Assembly (NCBI RefSeq): GCF_009811655.1 | Contig: NZ_BGJX01000005.1 | Span: 1 to 64,000 of the forward strand | From: Methylosinus sp. Ce-a6 | Lineage (GTDB): Bacteria > Pseudomonadota > Alphaproteobacteria > Rhizobiales > Beijerinckiaceae | DNA: 64,000 nt | Direction: 5' to 3' | Shown here: positions 54,833 through 62,819 of the stretch, in pieces | Position numbering within the stretch: the stretch's first letter is position 1 | Layout of the letters: each line of letters begins with the position of its first letter | Position numbers and translations under genes: made by a program | The notes under the pieces: generated by a model | Database searches by the model: none | Told to the model about the DNA's origin: nothing | What the model saw: only the letters and a program-made list of their open reading frames with translations

Positions 54833-55543
54833 TCAGCCGGCGCCGCCGACGCTCGCCGCCGTCTGGCCGAAGAGGATTTTTCGTTCCTCCTCCGTGAATC
54901 CGTCGCGCGGGCGGGAGACGGCCTCGCCCTTCGCATAGGCGCGCTCGACCGCCGGCCGCGCGCGGATCGCCTCGAACCAACGCTTCAGATTGGGAAAATC
55001 ATCGAGGTTCTGCCCCTGTCGCTCATAAGGAACGACCCAGGGATAAGAGGCCATGTCGGCGATGGAGTAATCGTCCGCGAGGAAGTCGCGCCCCGCGAGC
55101 CGCCGATCCAGCACGCCATAGAGGCGATTGGTCTCGTTCACATAGCGATCGATCGCGTAAGGGATTTTCTCCGGCGCGTAATTGCGGAAATGATGGTTCT
55201 GCCCGGCCATGGGCCCGAGCCCGCCGACCTGCCAGAACAGCCATTCCAGAACGCGCGCGCGGCCGCGCAGATCGGATGGCAGGAAGCGCCCCGTCTTCTC
55301 GGCGAGATAGACGAGGATCGCGCCGGATTCGAACACCGAGACCGCCGCGCCGCCGTCGGCCGGCGCATGGTCGACGATCGCCGGCATACGATTATTCGGC
55401 GAGATGGCGAGAAAAGACGGAGAGAATTGCTCGCCTTTCGAAATGTCCACCGGGACGATCCGATAGGCGAGCCCCGCCTCCTCGAGAAAGATCGTGATCT
55501 TGTGGCCATTGGGCGTCGGCCAATAATGGAGGTCGATCATCAT
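54833..55543 (-). CDS. glutathione S-transferase (YfcG/Nu-class-like)
   Basis: 236 aa. Thioredoxin-fold N-terminal domain (MIDLHYWPTPNGHKITIFLEE, ISPNNRMPAIVDH, VFESGAILVYLAEKTG) and alpha-helical C-terminal domain (FLADDYSIADMASYPWV). The N-P-N and N-R-M-P segments match disulfide-bond oxidoreductase-type GSTs such as YfcG, which use glutathione for disulfide reduction. Intergenic spacers to its left and right are short or repeat-like. Confidence 0.88.
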   Translation of the reverse strand: MMIDLHYWPTPNGHKITIFLEEAGLAYRIVPVDISKGEQFSPSFLAISPNNRMPAIVDHAPADGGAAVSVFESGAILVYLAEKTGRFLPSDLRGRARVLEWLFWQVGGLGPMAGQNHHFRNYAPEKIPYAIDRYVNETNRLYGVLDRRLAGRDFLADDYSIADMASYPWVVPYERQGQNLDDFPNLKRWFEAIRARPAVERAYAKGEAVSRPRDGFTEEERKILFGQTAASVGGAG

Positions 55544-55617
55544 CGTGTTCTCCGTGCGAATGGGCAGTCGGCGTTAGGCGTTAGGCAGGAGGAGGGCGAT
55601 CGTCTACCGCCTACTCC

Positions 55618-56739
55618 CTACTGCCCACTCCCCATGGCCTGATCCAGCGGAATCGCGACATAGAAAGTCGAGCCCTGTCCCGGCTGCGACGTCACCGAGA
55701 GCCGCCAACCATGGCGATCGGCGATGGATTTGCAGATCGCGAGCCCGATGCCGGTGCCGGGATATTTGCCTTTTGAATGCAGGCGCTTGAACGGCTCGAA
55801 GACGACCCGATCATATTTGCTCTCGAAGCCGATGCCATTGTCGGCGAAAGCGATGACGATCTCGCGCCCGTTCTGCGTCGCCCTGATGACGATCTCCGGC
55901 GCGTGATCGGGCTTGCGATATTTCAGCGCGTTGGAGACGATATTATGCGCGAGCCGCGCGAATTGCGAGCGGTCCGCGCGAATTGTGACATGCGGCGCGT
56001 CTATGTGCAGCCGTGCGCCGGTCTCTGCGATCGTCTCGGAGAGATCGTCGACCGCGAGCTCTATCTCCTCGCGCAGATCGAGCTCCTGGAGATGCTGAGC
56101 GTCATTGATGGCGCGCGAATAGGTCAAGAGATCGTCGACGAGCTCGCGCGCGCGCAGCGCGGAGGAGCGCATCACGCTGTTGGCGTAGACCATGTCGGTC
56201 TGATTGGCCGAGGAGATCGCCTGCTCGAGAATATCGGAGAAGGCGGCGATCTTGCGCAGCGGCTCCTGCAGATCATGCGAGGCGACATAGGCGAATTGGG
56301 CGAGCCGCTCATTGGCGCGCTCGAGCTCCGCCGCGCGCTGCGACAGCGCGTTCTCGGCCTCGCGCCGCGCGGTGATGTCGAGCACGGTCGCGAGCACGAT
56401 AGGGCCGCTCTCGCTCTCGATCGGCGTGAGCCCGATCTCGACCGCGAATTCGCTGCCGTCGCGGCGCGTCGCCTTCAAATCTCGGCCGACGCCCATCGGC
56501 CGCTTGCTCGGGCGGGCGAAGAAGCTCTGGCGCAAGGAGGAGTGCGTCGCCCGCAATCGCGCCGGCACGAGAATATCGATGGACTTGCCGACCAGTTCGT
56601 CGCTACGATAACCGAACATATGCTCGGTCTCCGCGTTGACGAATTGGATGAGGCCATCGGCGCCGCTGACGATCATGGCGGCCGGCGCCGATTCCACCGC
56701 CAGGCGAAACTGGTCCTCGCCTATGCTGTCGAAGCTCAT
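55618..56739 (-). CDS. PAS-domain histidine kinase
   Basis: 373 aa, no membrane helix, so cytoplasmic. PAS domain 1-120 (FRLAVESAPAAMIVSGADGLIQFVN) with PAC tail, a coiled-coil linker, the H-box YVASHDLQEPLRKIAAF with phospho-accepting His, and the HATPase with N-box NIVSNALKY, D-G-x-G ADNGIGF and GTGIGLAICKSI. This is the HWE/phytochrome-like HisKA layout. Divergent from a single-domain response regulator, a probable partner. Confidence 0.9.
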   Translation of the reverse strand: MSFDSIGEDQFRLAVESAPAAMIVSGADGLIQFVNAETEHMFGYRSDELVGKSIDILVPARLRATHSSLRQSFFARPSKRPMGVGRDLKATRRDGSEFAVEIGLTPIESESGPIVLATVLDITARREAENALSQRAAELERANERLAQFAYVASHDLQEPLRKIAAFSDILEQAISSANQTDMVYANSVMRSSALRARELVDDLLTYSRAINDAQHLQELDLREEIELAVDDLSETIAETGARLHIDAPHVTIRADRSQFARLAHNIVSNALKYRKPDHAPEIVIRATQNGREIVIAFADNGIGFESKYDRVVFEPFKRLHSKGKYPGTGIGLAICKSIADRHGWRLSVTSQPGQGSTFYVAIPLDQAMGSGQ

Positions 56740-56859
56740 CCTCGCATCCCTCGTCGCGCGCGCCGGACGCGCTCGTTAGCTGCGCGCGGGGCGGCCGCAT
56801 CCTATCTTAGAGGAAACAGCGTCGGAGAAACGAGCGCGATCGAGAAGATGGGGATTCCC

Positions 56860-57333
56860 ATGTCGGCTGTCGAGACGAAGAACCGGGCTTGCCGCGTATT
56901 AATCATCGAAGACGATCAAGACGACGTCTTCTTGTTCAAGCGGGCCCTCGATTCCGTGCGCTCCATGCTGGAGCGCGACATAGAATGCGAGCAGGTGGAC
57001 AATGGGCTGGACGCGATTTTCCTCGTCTCGCGCGAGGAGATCACGGACAAGCTTCCGGATGTGCTGGTGCTCGACCTCAATATGCCGCGCCTCGACGGCG
57101 TGAAGTTCCTGAAGTCGCTGCGCCGTTCGCTGCTGCTGAAGGATCTGCCGGTATTCGTGCTGACGACCTCCACCGCGCCCTCGATCCATGAGGAGGCGAT
57201 GCGCGCCGGCGCCGACAAGGTCTTCGTGAAGCCGAACGACGCTGAGGCTCTGCTCGCCATCGCGCTCGAGATCGTGAATTCGGCGCTCGAGCGCCGGCGC
57301 GACGGGGAAGCAGCTCCGCCGACGCTTCAGTAA
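56860..57333 (+). CDS. Rcp1-like single-domain response regulator
   Basis: 157 aa receiver. IIEDDQDDVFLFKRAL holds the acidic pair, DVLVLDLNMPRLDG the phospho-Asp, VLTTSTAPS the Thr, and VKPND the Lys. The long insert and terminal helix are those of Rcp1-type receivers that pair with phytochrome-like kinases. ATG at 56860 is used; the in-frame ATG at 56848 is the alternative. Divergent from the PAS kinase; the stop overlaps the convergent Gly/Tyr-rich gene. Confidence 0.85.
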   Translation: MSAVETKNRACRVLIIEDDQDDVFLFKRALDSVRSMLERDIECEQVDNGLDAIFLVSREEITDKLPDVLVLDLNMPRLDGVKFLKSLRRSLLLKDLPVFVLTTSTAPSIHEEAMRAGADKVFVKPNDAEALLAIALEIVNSALERRRDGEAAPPTLQ

Positions 57334-57749
57334 TACCAGAGGCCGTTGTGCAGCCCGCGCGGAGATGGCGGGGGCGCGGGACGAGGCGGCGCATCGTAAT
57401 CGCCGAAATAGTCGCCACCGTAATTGTAACCGCCATAGCCGCCATAGCCGCCATAACCGCCGTAATTATAGCCGTTCGCGGCGCCATACGCGTCGTAACC
57501 GTAAGGCGCTTGGTCCGGGTAGCCGGGCGAGGGAGCCTGTGTCGTGGGCGCGTGGCGCCGGCGATGGCGTCGCTCGGCGTGGCGGTCGTCGCCTCCTTCC
57601 CGGAGGTCGTGGCGCGGCTCCGCCTCGGCGCGCGGCGAAGGTTCGAGGCTCCCCTCGCGGGAGCGCCCGGCGCCGAAGGGCTCGGCGAGCGCCGAGGTCG
57701 CGAGGGAGAGGCCTGCGACGGCCGTCGCGACGAGCAGGGCTTTCGACAT
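57327..57749 (-). CDS. small secreted Gly/Tyr-rich protein
   Basis: 140 aa. Signal peptide ATAVAGLSLATSALA, charged region (REGGDDRHAERRHRRRH), then a Tyr-Gly array of repeats NYGGYGGYGGYGGYNYGG and a short C-terminus LHNGLWYY. Low complexity; no function known. Overlaps the response regulator stop by 7 bp. Confidence 0.5.
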   Translation of the reverse strand: MSKALLVATAVAGLSLATSALAEPFGAGRSREGSLEPSPRAEAEPRHDLREGGDDRHAERRHRRRHAPTTQAPSPGYPDQAPYGYDAYGAANGYNYGGYGGYGGYGGYNYGGDYFGDYDAPPRPAPPPSPRGLHNGLWYY

Positions 57750-57773
57750 GGAGGCCTCCTTTCCGAATCGAGG

Positions 57774-57853
57774 CCTAGGGAAGACCCTAGGCTTTTGTTT
57801 TGACGCGTTTCCGATGCCGAACCGGTGTCCACTTCGGCTGGAAACGCTCTAGT
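57774..57853 (+). repeat. two-hairpin dispersed repeat, copy 6 (hairpin 1 reduced)
   Basis: Hairpin 1 is cut down to CCTAGGG-AAGA-CCCTAGG; linker and hairpin 2 (GCGTTTCCGATGCCGAACC to GGAAACGC) are kept, with G-to-T changes at the centre. Lies upstream of sciP. Confidence 0.85.
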
Positions 57854-57929
57854 CTAGACCATGGCGCGCAGAATGCTCGGCGCTCGGACGGATGTGGTTA
57901 AGCTTCCCTGTAGCGCCTTTGCGCGACGC

Positions 57930-57960
57930 AAGACTTTTTTCAGTCTTTGCTGAAAGTCTT
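57930..57960 (+). other. stem-loop upstream of sciP
   Basis: AAGACTTT-TTT-CAG pairs with CTGAAAGTCTT, a hairpin with a 3-nt bulge, about 70 bp before the sciP start. It could be part of the leader or the end of an upstream transcript. Confidence 0.4.
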
Positions 57961-58031
57961 CGGCGATCTCCGTCCCCAGAGGCGGGCCCTTTTCGCAATG
58001 TGGTGCGGAAATCTTCTTAGGGAGCGGCGCC

Positions 58032-58325
58032 ATGACGACGCTTGGTCCGACCGGCGACAAAGCCGGCGTCGAGAGCCGATTCGAATTTGCGAGCCTGCCG
58101 CCGGCGACGACGCGCTGGGTGGTGCGCCGAAAAGCCGAGGTGGTCGCGGCGGTGCGCAGCGGCGCGATCTCGCTCGACGAGGTCTGCCGGCGCTATAGCC
58201 TCACGAGAGACGAATTCGAGGCCTGGCAGACCTTCATCGACCGCCATGGCGTCGACGGCCTGCGCGCCACGCGCCTGCAATATTATCGTCGCCGCGCGGC
58301 GCCGCTCGCCGTCGGGAAGGGCTGA
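58032..58325 (+). CDS. sciP: SciP/DUF1153 cell-cycle regulator
   Basis: 97 aa. In Caulobacter SciP binds CtrA and represses CtrA-activated genes. The whole core is conserved: SLPPATTRWVVRRKAEVVAAVRSGAISLDEVCRRYSL, DEFEAWQTFIDRHGVDGLRATRLQYYRR. The gene stands alone; no obvious CtrA box is visible upstream. Confidence 0.88.
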   Translation: MTTLGPTGDKAGVESRFEFASLPPATTRWVVRRKAEVVAAVRSGAISLDEVCRRYSLTRDEFEAWQTFIDRHGVDGLRATRLQYYRRRAAPLAVGKG

Positions 58326-58330
58326 CCGTT

Positions 58331-58657
58331 TCAGCCTTTCGGCTTGTGCTCGATCTGCAGCGTCTCGCCGGCGCGTTGCGCCAGAGCGGCTTGGATCGGA
58401 CCCGCCAGCGCGGCGAAAATCCATGGCAGCCAGACCTCTATGCGCAGCGCATCGGCCAACACGTCGATACGCGCCTGCATCGCGTGGCCGAAGGCGACGA
58501 TCTTCAATGCGGCGGTGTTGTCGGTCCAGGCGACCTCGGAATGGGCGAGCCTGTCCACATAGTCCCGCCGCAGTTGCTCGAGGCCGGCGGCGACGCGGGC
58601 CCGGGCGGTCTCGACCCCGAGATCGTGCGAGACGGTGACGACGATGGATTTCTGCAT
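58331..58657 (-). CDS. polyhydroxyalkanoic acid system (PHA granule) protein
   Basis: 108 aa. The pattern MQKSIVVTVSHDLGVETARARVAAGLE, followed by SEVAWTDNTAALKIVAFGHAMQARIDVLADALRIEVWLPWIFAALAGPI, is that of the PHA_gran_rgn family. Members are small proteins linked to PHA metabolism. It converges with sciP, 5 bp apart. Exact role unknown. Confidence 0.8.
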   Translation of the reverse strand: MQKSIVVTVSHDLGVETARARVAAGLEQLRRDYVDRLAHSEVAWTDNTAALKIVAFGHAMQARIDVLADALRIEVWLPWIFAALAGPIQAALAQRAGETLQIEHKPKG

Positions 58658-58728
58658 GGGCGGGCCTCCGGCTCCCGCAATCTAGGCGCTATCGGAGGAT
58701 TTGCACAGGTCGGGCGCCGCGCCCTGCC

Positions 58729-58986
58729 TCATGCCGCGTCGAGCGGCTCGATCGCCGCCAGCTCGTCTTTCATTTCTCGCGACAGCCGCCAGACGTCATG
58801 CGCCTGCTGCATGCGCAACCAGGGCCCCGGCCCGTCGCCGAAGAGCTTGCCGAGACGCAGCGCGAGCGCCGGCGTCACGGCCTGCTTGCCGGACAGCACG
58901 TCATAGAGCGTCTGGCGCGAGACGCCGAGCGCCTCGGCGACGGCCGTCTTCGAGAGGCCGGTCGCGGGAATGACGATCTCGCGCAA
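58729..58986 (-). CDS. higA: HigA-like antitoxin remnant (5' truncated)
   Basis: 85 aa XRE-family DNA-binding protein: TGLSKTAVAEALGVSRQTLYDVLSGKQAVTPALALRLGKLFG, GPWLRMQQAHDVWRL. The only available start is TTG at 58986; the normal HigA N-terminus (HEDLEPATPGELLREI) is encoded upstream in the same frame but has been fused to the tail of the deleted toxin, losing its ATG. The helix-turn-helix is complete, so repression of the retained operator may still work. Confidence 0.72.
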   Translation of the reverse strand: MREIVIPATGLSKTAVAEALGVSRQTLYDVLSGKQAVTPALALRLGKLFGDGPGPWLRMQQAHDVWRLSREMKDELAAIEPLDAA

Positions 58987-59017
58987 GAGCTCGCCCGGCG
59001 TCGCCGGCTCGAGGTCC

Positions 59018-59155
59018 TCATGGACGTCGATCGCATCCTCGCCGTCCCATGCGAAAGTGATTCGGCGTCTTGTTCCGCCATTCGGGCTTGATCCCCTTCG
59101 CCTCGCCGCGCTCCCAATATTTCGCGAGAGCCTTACTGCGAAAGGATCGGATCAT
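59018..59155 (-). pseudogene. higB: higB toxin gene with internal deletion
   Basis: Begins MIRSFRSKALAKYWERGEAK like HigB/RelE-type toxins; after residue 29 (KPEWRNK) the reading frame shifts and stops at 59018. In the other frame the C-terminal toxin motif RITFAWDGEDAIDV follows at once. About 40 central residues, including the catalytic strands, are gone. The toxin is therefore inactive. The coding remnant joins directly to the antitoxin frame. Confidence 0.75.
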
Positions 59156-59159
59156 GGCT

Positions 59160-59176
59160 GTAAGGTATTGCCTTAC
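59160..59176. promoter_or_regulatory. palindromic operator of the higBA remnant
   Basis: GTAAGG-TATTG-CCTTAC, a perfect 6-5-6 dyad, 4 bp before the toxin ATG. Autorepressor operators of higBA loci sit in this position. Confidence 0.65.
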
Positions 59177-59267
59177 ATGGCGGTCGTCGATATCGGCGCG
59201 GCTCCGCTTCCGCGTCCAGCGCGGCGTCGATCCGACCTTCGCCGCTATCCCGACTGTCTGATTTTGC

Positions 59268-59343
59268 TGGCTCCCCGAGCAGGACTCGAACCTGCGACCC
59301 AGCGATTAACAGTCGCTTGCTCTACCGGCTGAGCTATCGGGGA
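59268..59343 (-). tRNA. tRNA-Asn (GTT)
   Basis: 76 nt with encoded CCA. Acceptor arm TCCCCGA pairs with TCGGGGA; D arm GCTC...GAGC; anticodon arm AGCGA-CTGTTAA-TCGCT with anticodon GTT; T arm GCAGG-TTCGAGT-CCTGC. Single gene, minus strand, between the toxin-antitoxin remnant and the PfkB kinase gene. Confidence 0.97.
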
Positions 59344-59434
59344 ACGGTGGCGGGCATATAGCAAGCTCTACGCACTCTTGCCAAGCCCCGTTCGCCGCCT
59401 TTCTCGATTTCCTTCGCGGCTTCCCACAAGCCTT

Positions 59435-60331
59435 TCAATCGGCAGGGGGAAAAAGCGCGAGTGTCGCTACGATGTCATTCTGCGAGGGCAGGCCGGCCTC
59501 ATTGCCGAGATGCTGAATCTTGTAGGCCGAGGCCGCCCGCGCGAAGCGGAAATGCTCGCGCCAGGGCGCTTCCGGCCGCTCGAGATAGGAGGCCATATAG
59601 GCGCCGTGGAACACGTCGCCGGCTCCCGAAGTGTCCAAAATCCGCTCCGCCGGCACGGGAAGCGAGGCGAGGCGCTGCACCTCGCCGCTCTCGTCGTACC
59701 ACAACATGCCCCTCTCGCCATTGGTGACGCCGCCGATGCGGCACCCTTTGCTCTTGAGAAAGGCCAGCATGTCGGCTTCGGGCAGCGCCATTTGCTCGCA
59801 GAGCCGCTCGGCGACGATGGCGACGTCGATGAACTCCAGCAGATCGGTGATTCCCGGGCGCAGCGCGCCGCCGTCGAGCGAGGTCAGCGCGCCGATCTCG
59901 CGGCAGGCGCGGGCGTAATGGAGCGCCGCGTCGGCGATATGCCCGTCGCAATGCAGGGCGCGCAGGCCAATCGTGTCGAGACGCGGGAAGTCCTCGAGGA
60001 AATCGCCGTCGCGGGCGCGCAATATCGCCCGCTTGCCGTCCTGCGGCAGGACGAAGGAGAGCGAGGAGCGGCGCACGCGGCGCGGATGCACGCGAATGCC
60101 ATAGGTCGCCGCCATATCCATGAACATATGGCCGAGCCAGTCGGGCGCGAGCTGCGTCAACAGATCGACGCCTTCCCCGACGAGCTTGGCGCAGGCGAAG
60201 GCGGCGGTCACCGCATTGCCGCCGAAGGAGACGGCGTAATCTTCCGCCACATCCTTCTCGTCGCCCTTGGGCATGACATGCGTGCGCATGGTCACGTCGA
60301 CATAAGAATGGCCGATGAACAGAGTTTGCAA
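59435..60331 (-). CDS. PfkB-family sugar kinase
   Basis: 298 aa ribokinase-like enzyme. N-terminal GxDxx-type site (FIGHSYVDVTMR), FGGNAVTAAFACAKLG-like SFGGNAVTAAF, and the catalytic signature DTSGAGDVFHGAYMA with the base Asp. The substrate (sugar or nucleoside) cannot be told from sequence. It shares its strand with the erpA gene upstream, 40 bp away. Confidence 0.88.
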   Translation of the reverse strand: MQTLFIGHSYVDVTMRTHVMPKGDEKDVAEDYAVSFGGNAVTAAFACAKLVGEGVDLLTQLAPDWLGHMFMDMAATYGIRVHPRRVRRSSLSFVLPQDGKRAILRARDGDFLEDFPRLDTIGLRALHCDGHIADAALHYARACREIGALTSLDGGALRPGITDLLEFIDVAIVAERLCEQMALPEADMLAFLKSKGCRIGGVTNGERGMLWYDESGEVQRLASLPVPAERILDTSGAGDVFHGAYMASYLERPEAPWREHFRFARAASAYKIQHLGNEAGLPSQNDIVATLALFPPAD

Positions 60332-60371
60332 GCGAGGACTCCGATGGGAGAGCGCGACGAGCGGGAGGCGC

Positions 60372-60716
60372 TCAGACCGAGAAGCTCGAGCCGCAGCCGC
60401 AGGAGGCGGTCGCGTTGGGATTCTCGACGCGGAACGACTGGCCCATCAGATCCTCGACATAATCGATGCGGGCGCCGGCGATATAGGCCGAGGAGACGGG
60501 ATCGACGACGAGCTTCGCGCCGTCGCGCTCGACGACGATGTCGTCCGCCTTGGGCTCGGCCTCGACCGTATAGGCGTATTGCAGGCCGGAGCAGCCGCCG
60601 CCGTCGACCGCGAGGCGCAGCGCCGCGCCCGCGGCCTCGCCGGCGAGAATGGCGAGGATGCGCTTGGCGGCCCGCTCGCTCATCTCCATCTTCGCAATCG
60701 TCCCGGTGTCGCTCAT
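60372..60716 (-). CDS. erpA: iron-sulfur cluster insertion protein ErpA/IscA family
   Basis: 114 aa A-type carrier of Fe-S clusters. The three ligand cysteines are visible: GGGCSG and CGCGSSFSV at the C-terminus. Next to dgt and argS, the position of erpA in alphaproteobacteria. Start ATG at 60716. Confidence 0.93.
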   Translation of the reverse strand: MSDTGTIAKMEMSERAAKRILAILAGEAAGAALRLAVDGGGCSGLQYAYTVEAEPKADDIVVERDGAKLVVDPVSSAYIAGARIDYVEDLMGQSFRVENPNATASCGCGSSFSV

Positions 60717-60844
60717 TTCGGCTCGCCTTCCTCTTTCCCGCCTCGCGCCGCGCCGGCCGCGCCCTTGCGCGGCGCCGCGCGGCCGGGCTATGCGAAGCGA
60801 AAATATGGCCGCCCGCGTGACCTTGCAATGACAGGAGCTGCCGA

Positions 60845-62038
60845 TTGGCGATCCCCGATTCCGGCGCCCGCGGCCGCGCCCCTTACGCCAGCGATCCCGC
60901 CGCCTCGCGCGGCCGGCTGTTCCCGGAGTCGGCCTCGCCGACCCGCAGCGAGTTTCAGCGCGATCGCGACCGCATCATCCATTCGACGGCCTTTCGCCGC
61001 CTCGCGCATAAGACGCAGGTCTTCGTGCCGCTCGACGGCGACCACTTCCGCACGCGTCTCACCCATACGATCGAGGTGGGGCAGATCGCGCGGGCGCTCG
61101 CCCGGGCGCTCGCTCTCGACGAGGATCTCGCCGAGGCGGTGGCGCTCGCCCACGATCTCGGCCACACGCCCTTCGGCCATGCCGGCGAACATGCGCTGCA
61201 GCGCTGCATGGAGGCCTATGGCGGCTTCGACCACAACGCCCAGGCGCTACGCGTCGTCACGCTGCTCGAGCGCCGCTACGCCCGTTACGACGGGCTGGAC
61301 CTCACCTTCGAGACGCTGGAGGGCCTCGTCAAGCATAATGGCCCCTTGCGGGGGCCGCGCGCCGAACGCGCGCTCGCGCCTTATGTGGCGGAATTCGACG
61401 CGCTGTTTCCGCTGGAGCTCGACACATTCGCCGCCGCCGAGGCGCAGGCGGCGGCGCTCGCCGACGACATCGCCTATGACGCCCATGACATAGACGACGG
61501 GTTGCGCGCCGGCCTGTTCTCGCTCGACGACATCGCCGCCGTGCCCTTCATCGGCGTGCTGCTGGACGAGATCAAAGCCGTTTATGGCGATCTCGAGCGG
61601 ACGCGGGTCATTCACGAGCTCGGCCGGCGCGTCATCACCCGTTTCGTCGAGGACGCCATCATCCAGTCCGAGAAGCGGCTGCGGCTGGTCGGGGCGAAGA
61701 GCGTCGAGGATGTGCGCCGCGCCGGCGTGGCGACCATCGCCTTTTCGCCGCCCATGGCCGAGGCCGACCGCTCGATCAAGGCCTTTCTCTTCCCGAGAAT
61801 GTATCGGCACGAGAAAGTGGTGGGCGTCTGGGACCGCGCCGAGCAGGTGATCTCGCGGCTGTTTCCGGTCTATTTCGTCGATCCGGCGCAAATGCCGCCC
61901 GAATGGGCCGAGCTCGCCCGCGCCGAGCAGGGCGCCGCGCGGGCGCGCCATGTCGCCGACTATATCGCCGGCATGACCGACCGCTATGCGCTCGGCGAAT
62001 ATCGAAAGCTGTTCGGGGAGAAGATGTCCTTGGGCTGA
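60845..62038 (+). CDS. dgt: deoxyguanosinetriphosphate triphosphohydrolase-like protein
   Basis: 397 aa HD-domain dNTPase (type 2). Motifs in order: FRRLAHKTQVF, TRLTHTIEVGQIAR, ALAHDLGHTPFGHAGE with the metal-binding His-Asp, DIAYDAHDIDDGLRAG. Splits dGTP into deoxyguanosine and triphosphate. TTG start at 60845 with AGGAG 7 bp upstream. Neighbours erpA and argS support the call. Confidence 0.94.
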   Translation: MAIPDSGARGRAPYASDPAASRGRLFPESASPTRSEFQRDRDRIIHSTAFRRLAHKTQVFVPLDGDHFRTRLTHTIEVGQIARALARALALDEDLAEAVALAHDLGHTPFGHAGEHALQRCMEAYGGFDHNAQALRVVTLLERRYARYDGLDLTFETLEGLVKHNGPLRGPRAERALAPYVAEFDALFPLELDTFAAAEAQAAALADDIAYDAHDIDDGLRAGLFSLDDIAAVPFIGVLLDEIKAVYGDLERTRVIHELGRRVITRFVEDAIIQSEKRLRLVGAKSVEDVRRAGVATIAFSPPMAEADRSIKAFLFPRMYRHEKVVGVWDRAEQVISRLFPVYFVDPAQMPPEWAELARAEQGAARARHVADYIAGMTDRYALGEYRKLFGEKMSLG

Positions 62039-62108
62039 GGGCGGACCGCAACCGCCTTGACGGCGGCCCTTGCGCGCCCGACCTCCTGTTTCTGACCGGG
62101 AGGCTCCC

Positions 62109-62330
62109 ATGCTCGTCATCGAATTCGTCGGCGCCGCTCCAGAAGGAGCGAGCGCGCAGGTCATCGACCGGATGAAGACGGACATCAGCGACGTGCGCAA
62201 GGCTATTGCGCACGCCAAGTCGCTGTTTTCGAATGTGATCGTTCAGCGCACCCATAAGCCGCTGCCGCATGGCTTCCGCATATTGGACAGCGACGGCAGG
62301 GAGGTCGCGAGCTGGAGCATAGACGAGTGA
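62109..62330 (+). CDS. small conserved-looking protein of 73 aa
   Basis: Starts MLVIEFVGAAPEGASAQVIDRMKTDISDVRKAI and ends VIVQRTHKPLPHGFRILDSDGREVASWSIDE, a compact soluble alpha/beta protein. GGGAGG precedes the ATG at 62109. Family not recognised. Confidence 0.6.
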   Translation: MLVIEFVGAAPEGASAQVIDRMKTDISDVRKAIAHAKSLFSNVIVQRTHKPLPHGFRILDSDGREVASWSIDE

Positions 62331-62357
62331 TCGGCGATAAAACGCCAGGCCGGCGCT

Positions 62358-62621
62358 TCAATTTCCAGGCGGAAGATAGCGGATCGCGGCGAGAATGACG
62401 CCGACGGCGACAACCATGACCGAGCCGAACCATATCTGCAGGTCACGCTTGGCGATCTCTATGTCGGATCGAACCGAAGCAATATCCGTTTTCGTCGAGA
62501 GTTCCTGACTCGTCGCCTCCGCGAAGGCCTCGGCCGCGGCCTTCGCCTGCGCATGAGTGAACCCGCCCGATTCGAGCTTCTCGACGAACTTCAGTGTGTC
62601 GAACGGAACGGAATTGCTCAT
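62358..62621 (-). CDS. DUF1640/CCDC90-like coiled-coil membrane protein
   Basis: 87 aa. The N-terminal part FDTLKFVEKLESGGFTHAQAKAAAEAFAEA is the DUF1640 signature, then a short coiled coil (TSQELSTKTDIASVRSDIEIAKRDLQ) and one C-terminal membrane helix (FGSVMVVAVGVILAAIRYL). Shorter than most members. Function unknown. Confidence 0.75.
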   Translation of the reverse strand: MSNSVPFDTLKFVEKLESGGFTHAQAKAAAEAFAEATSQELSTKTDIASVRSDIEIAKRDLQIWFGSVMVVAVGVILAAIRYLPPGN

Positions 62622-62819
62622 TCGGTATCCCTGGCGGTCGAATAAATGTTAGAGAACGGTTCACGGTCAAGATAGCAGGAAACGCGTCGGGCCACGAGGG
62701 CCGCTCGGCGCGACGAGGGGGCGTCAAAGGCAGGTCGCCGTGGCGGAAATGCGAAAAGATGCGTTCCGCCCCCCATTCTGCTAAACCGCCGGCCGCAATC
62801 GCTTCGGCCCGGACCTTCG

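Noticed and set aside
55570-55620. Short repeats GCGTTAGGCGTTAGG and CTACCGCCTACTCCCTACTG
   Set aside because: Simple local repeats in a short spacer between two genes; no dyad or regular spacing to support an element.
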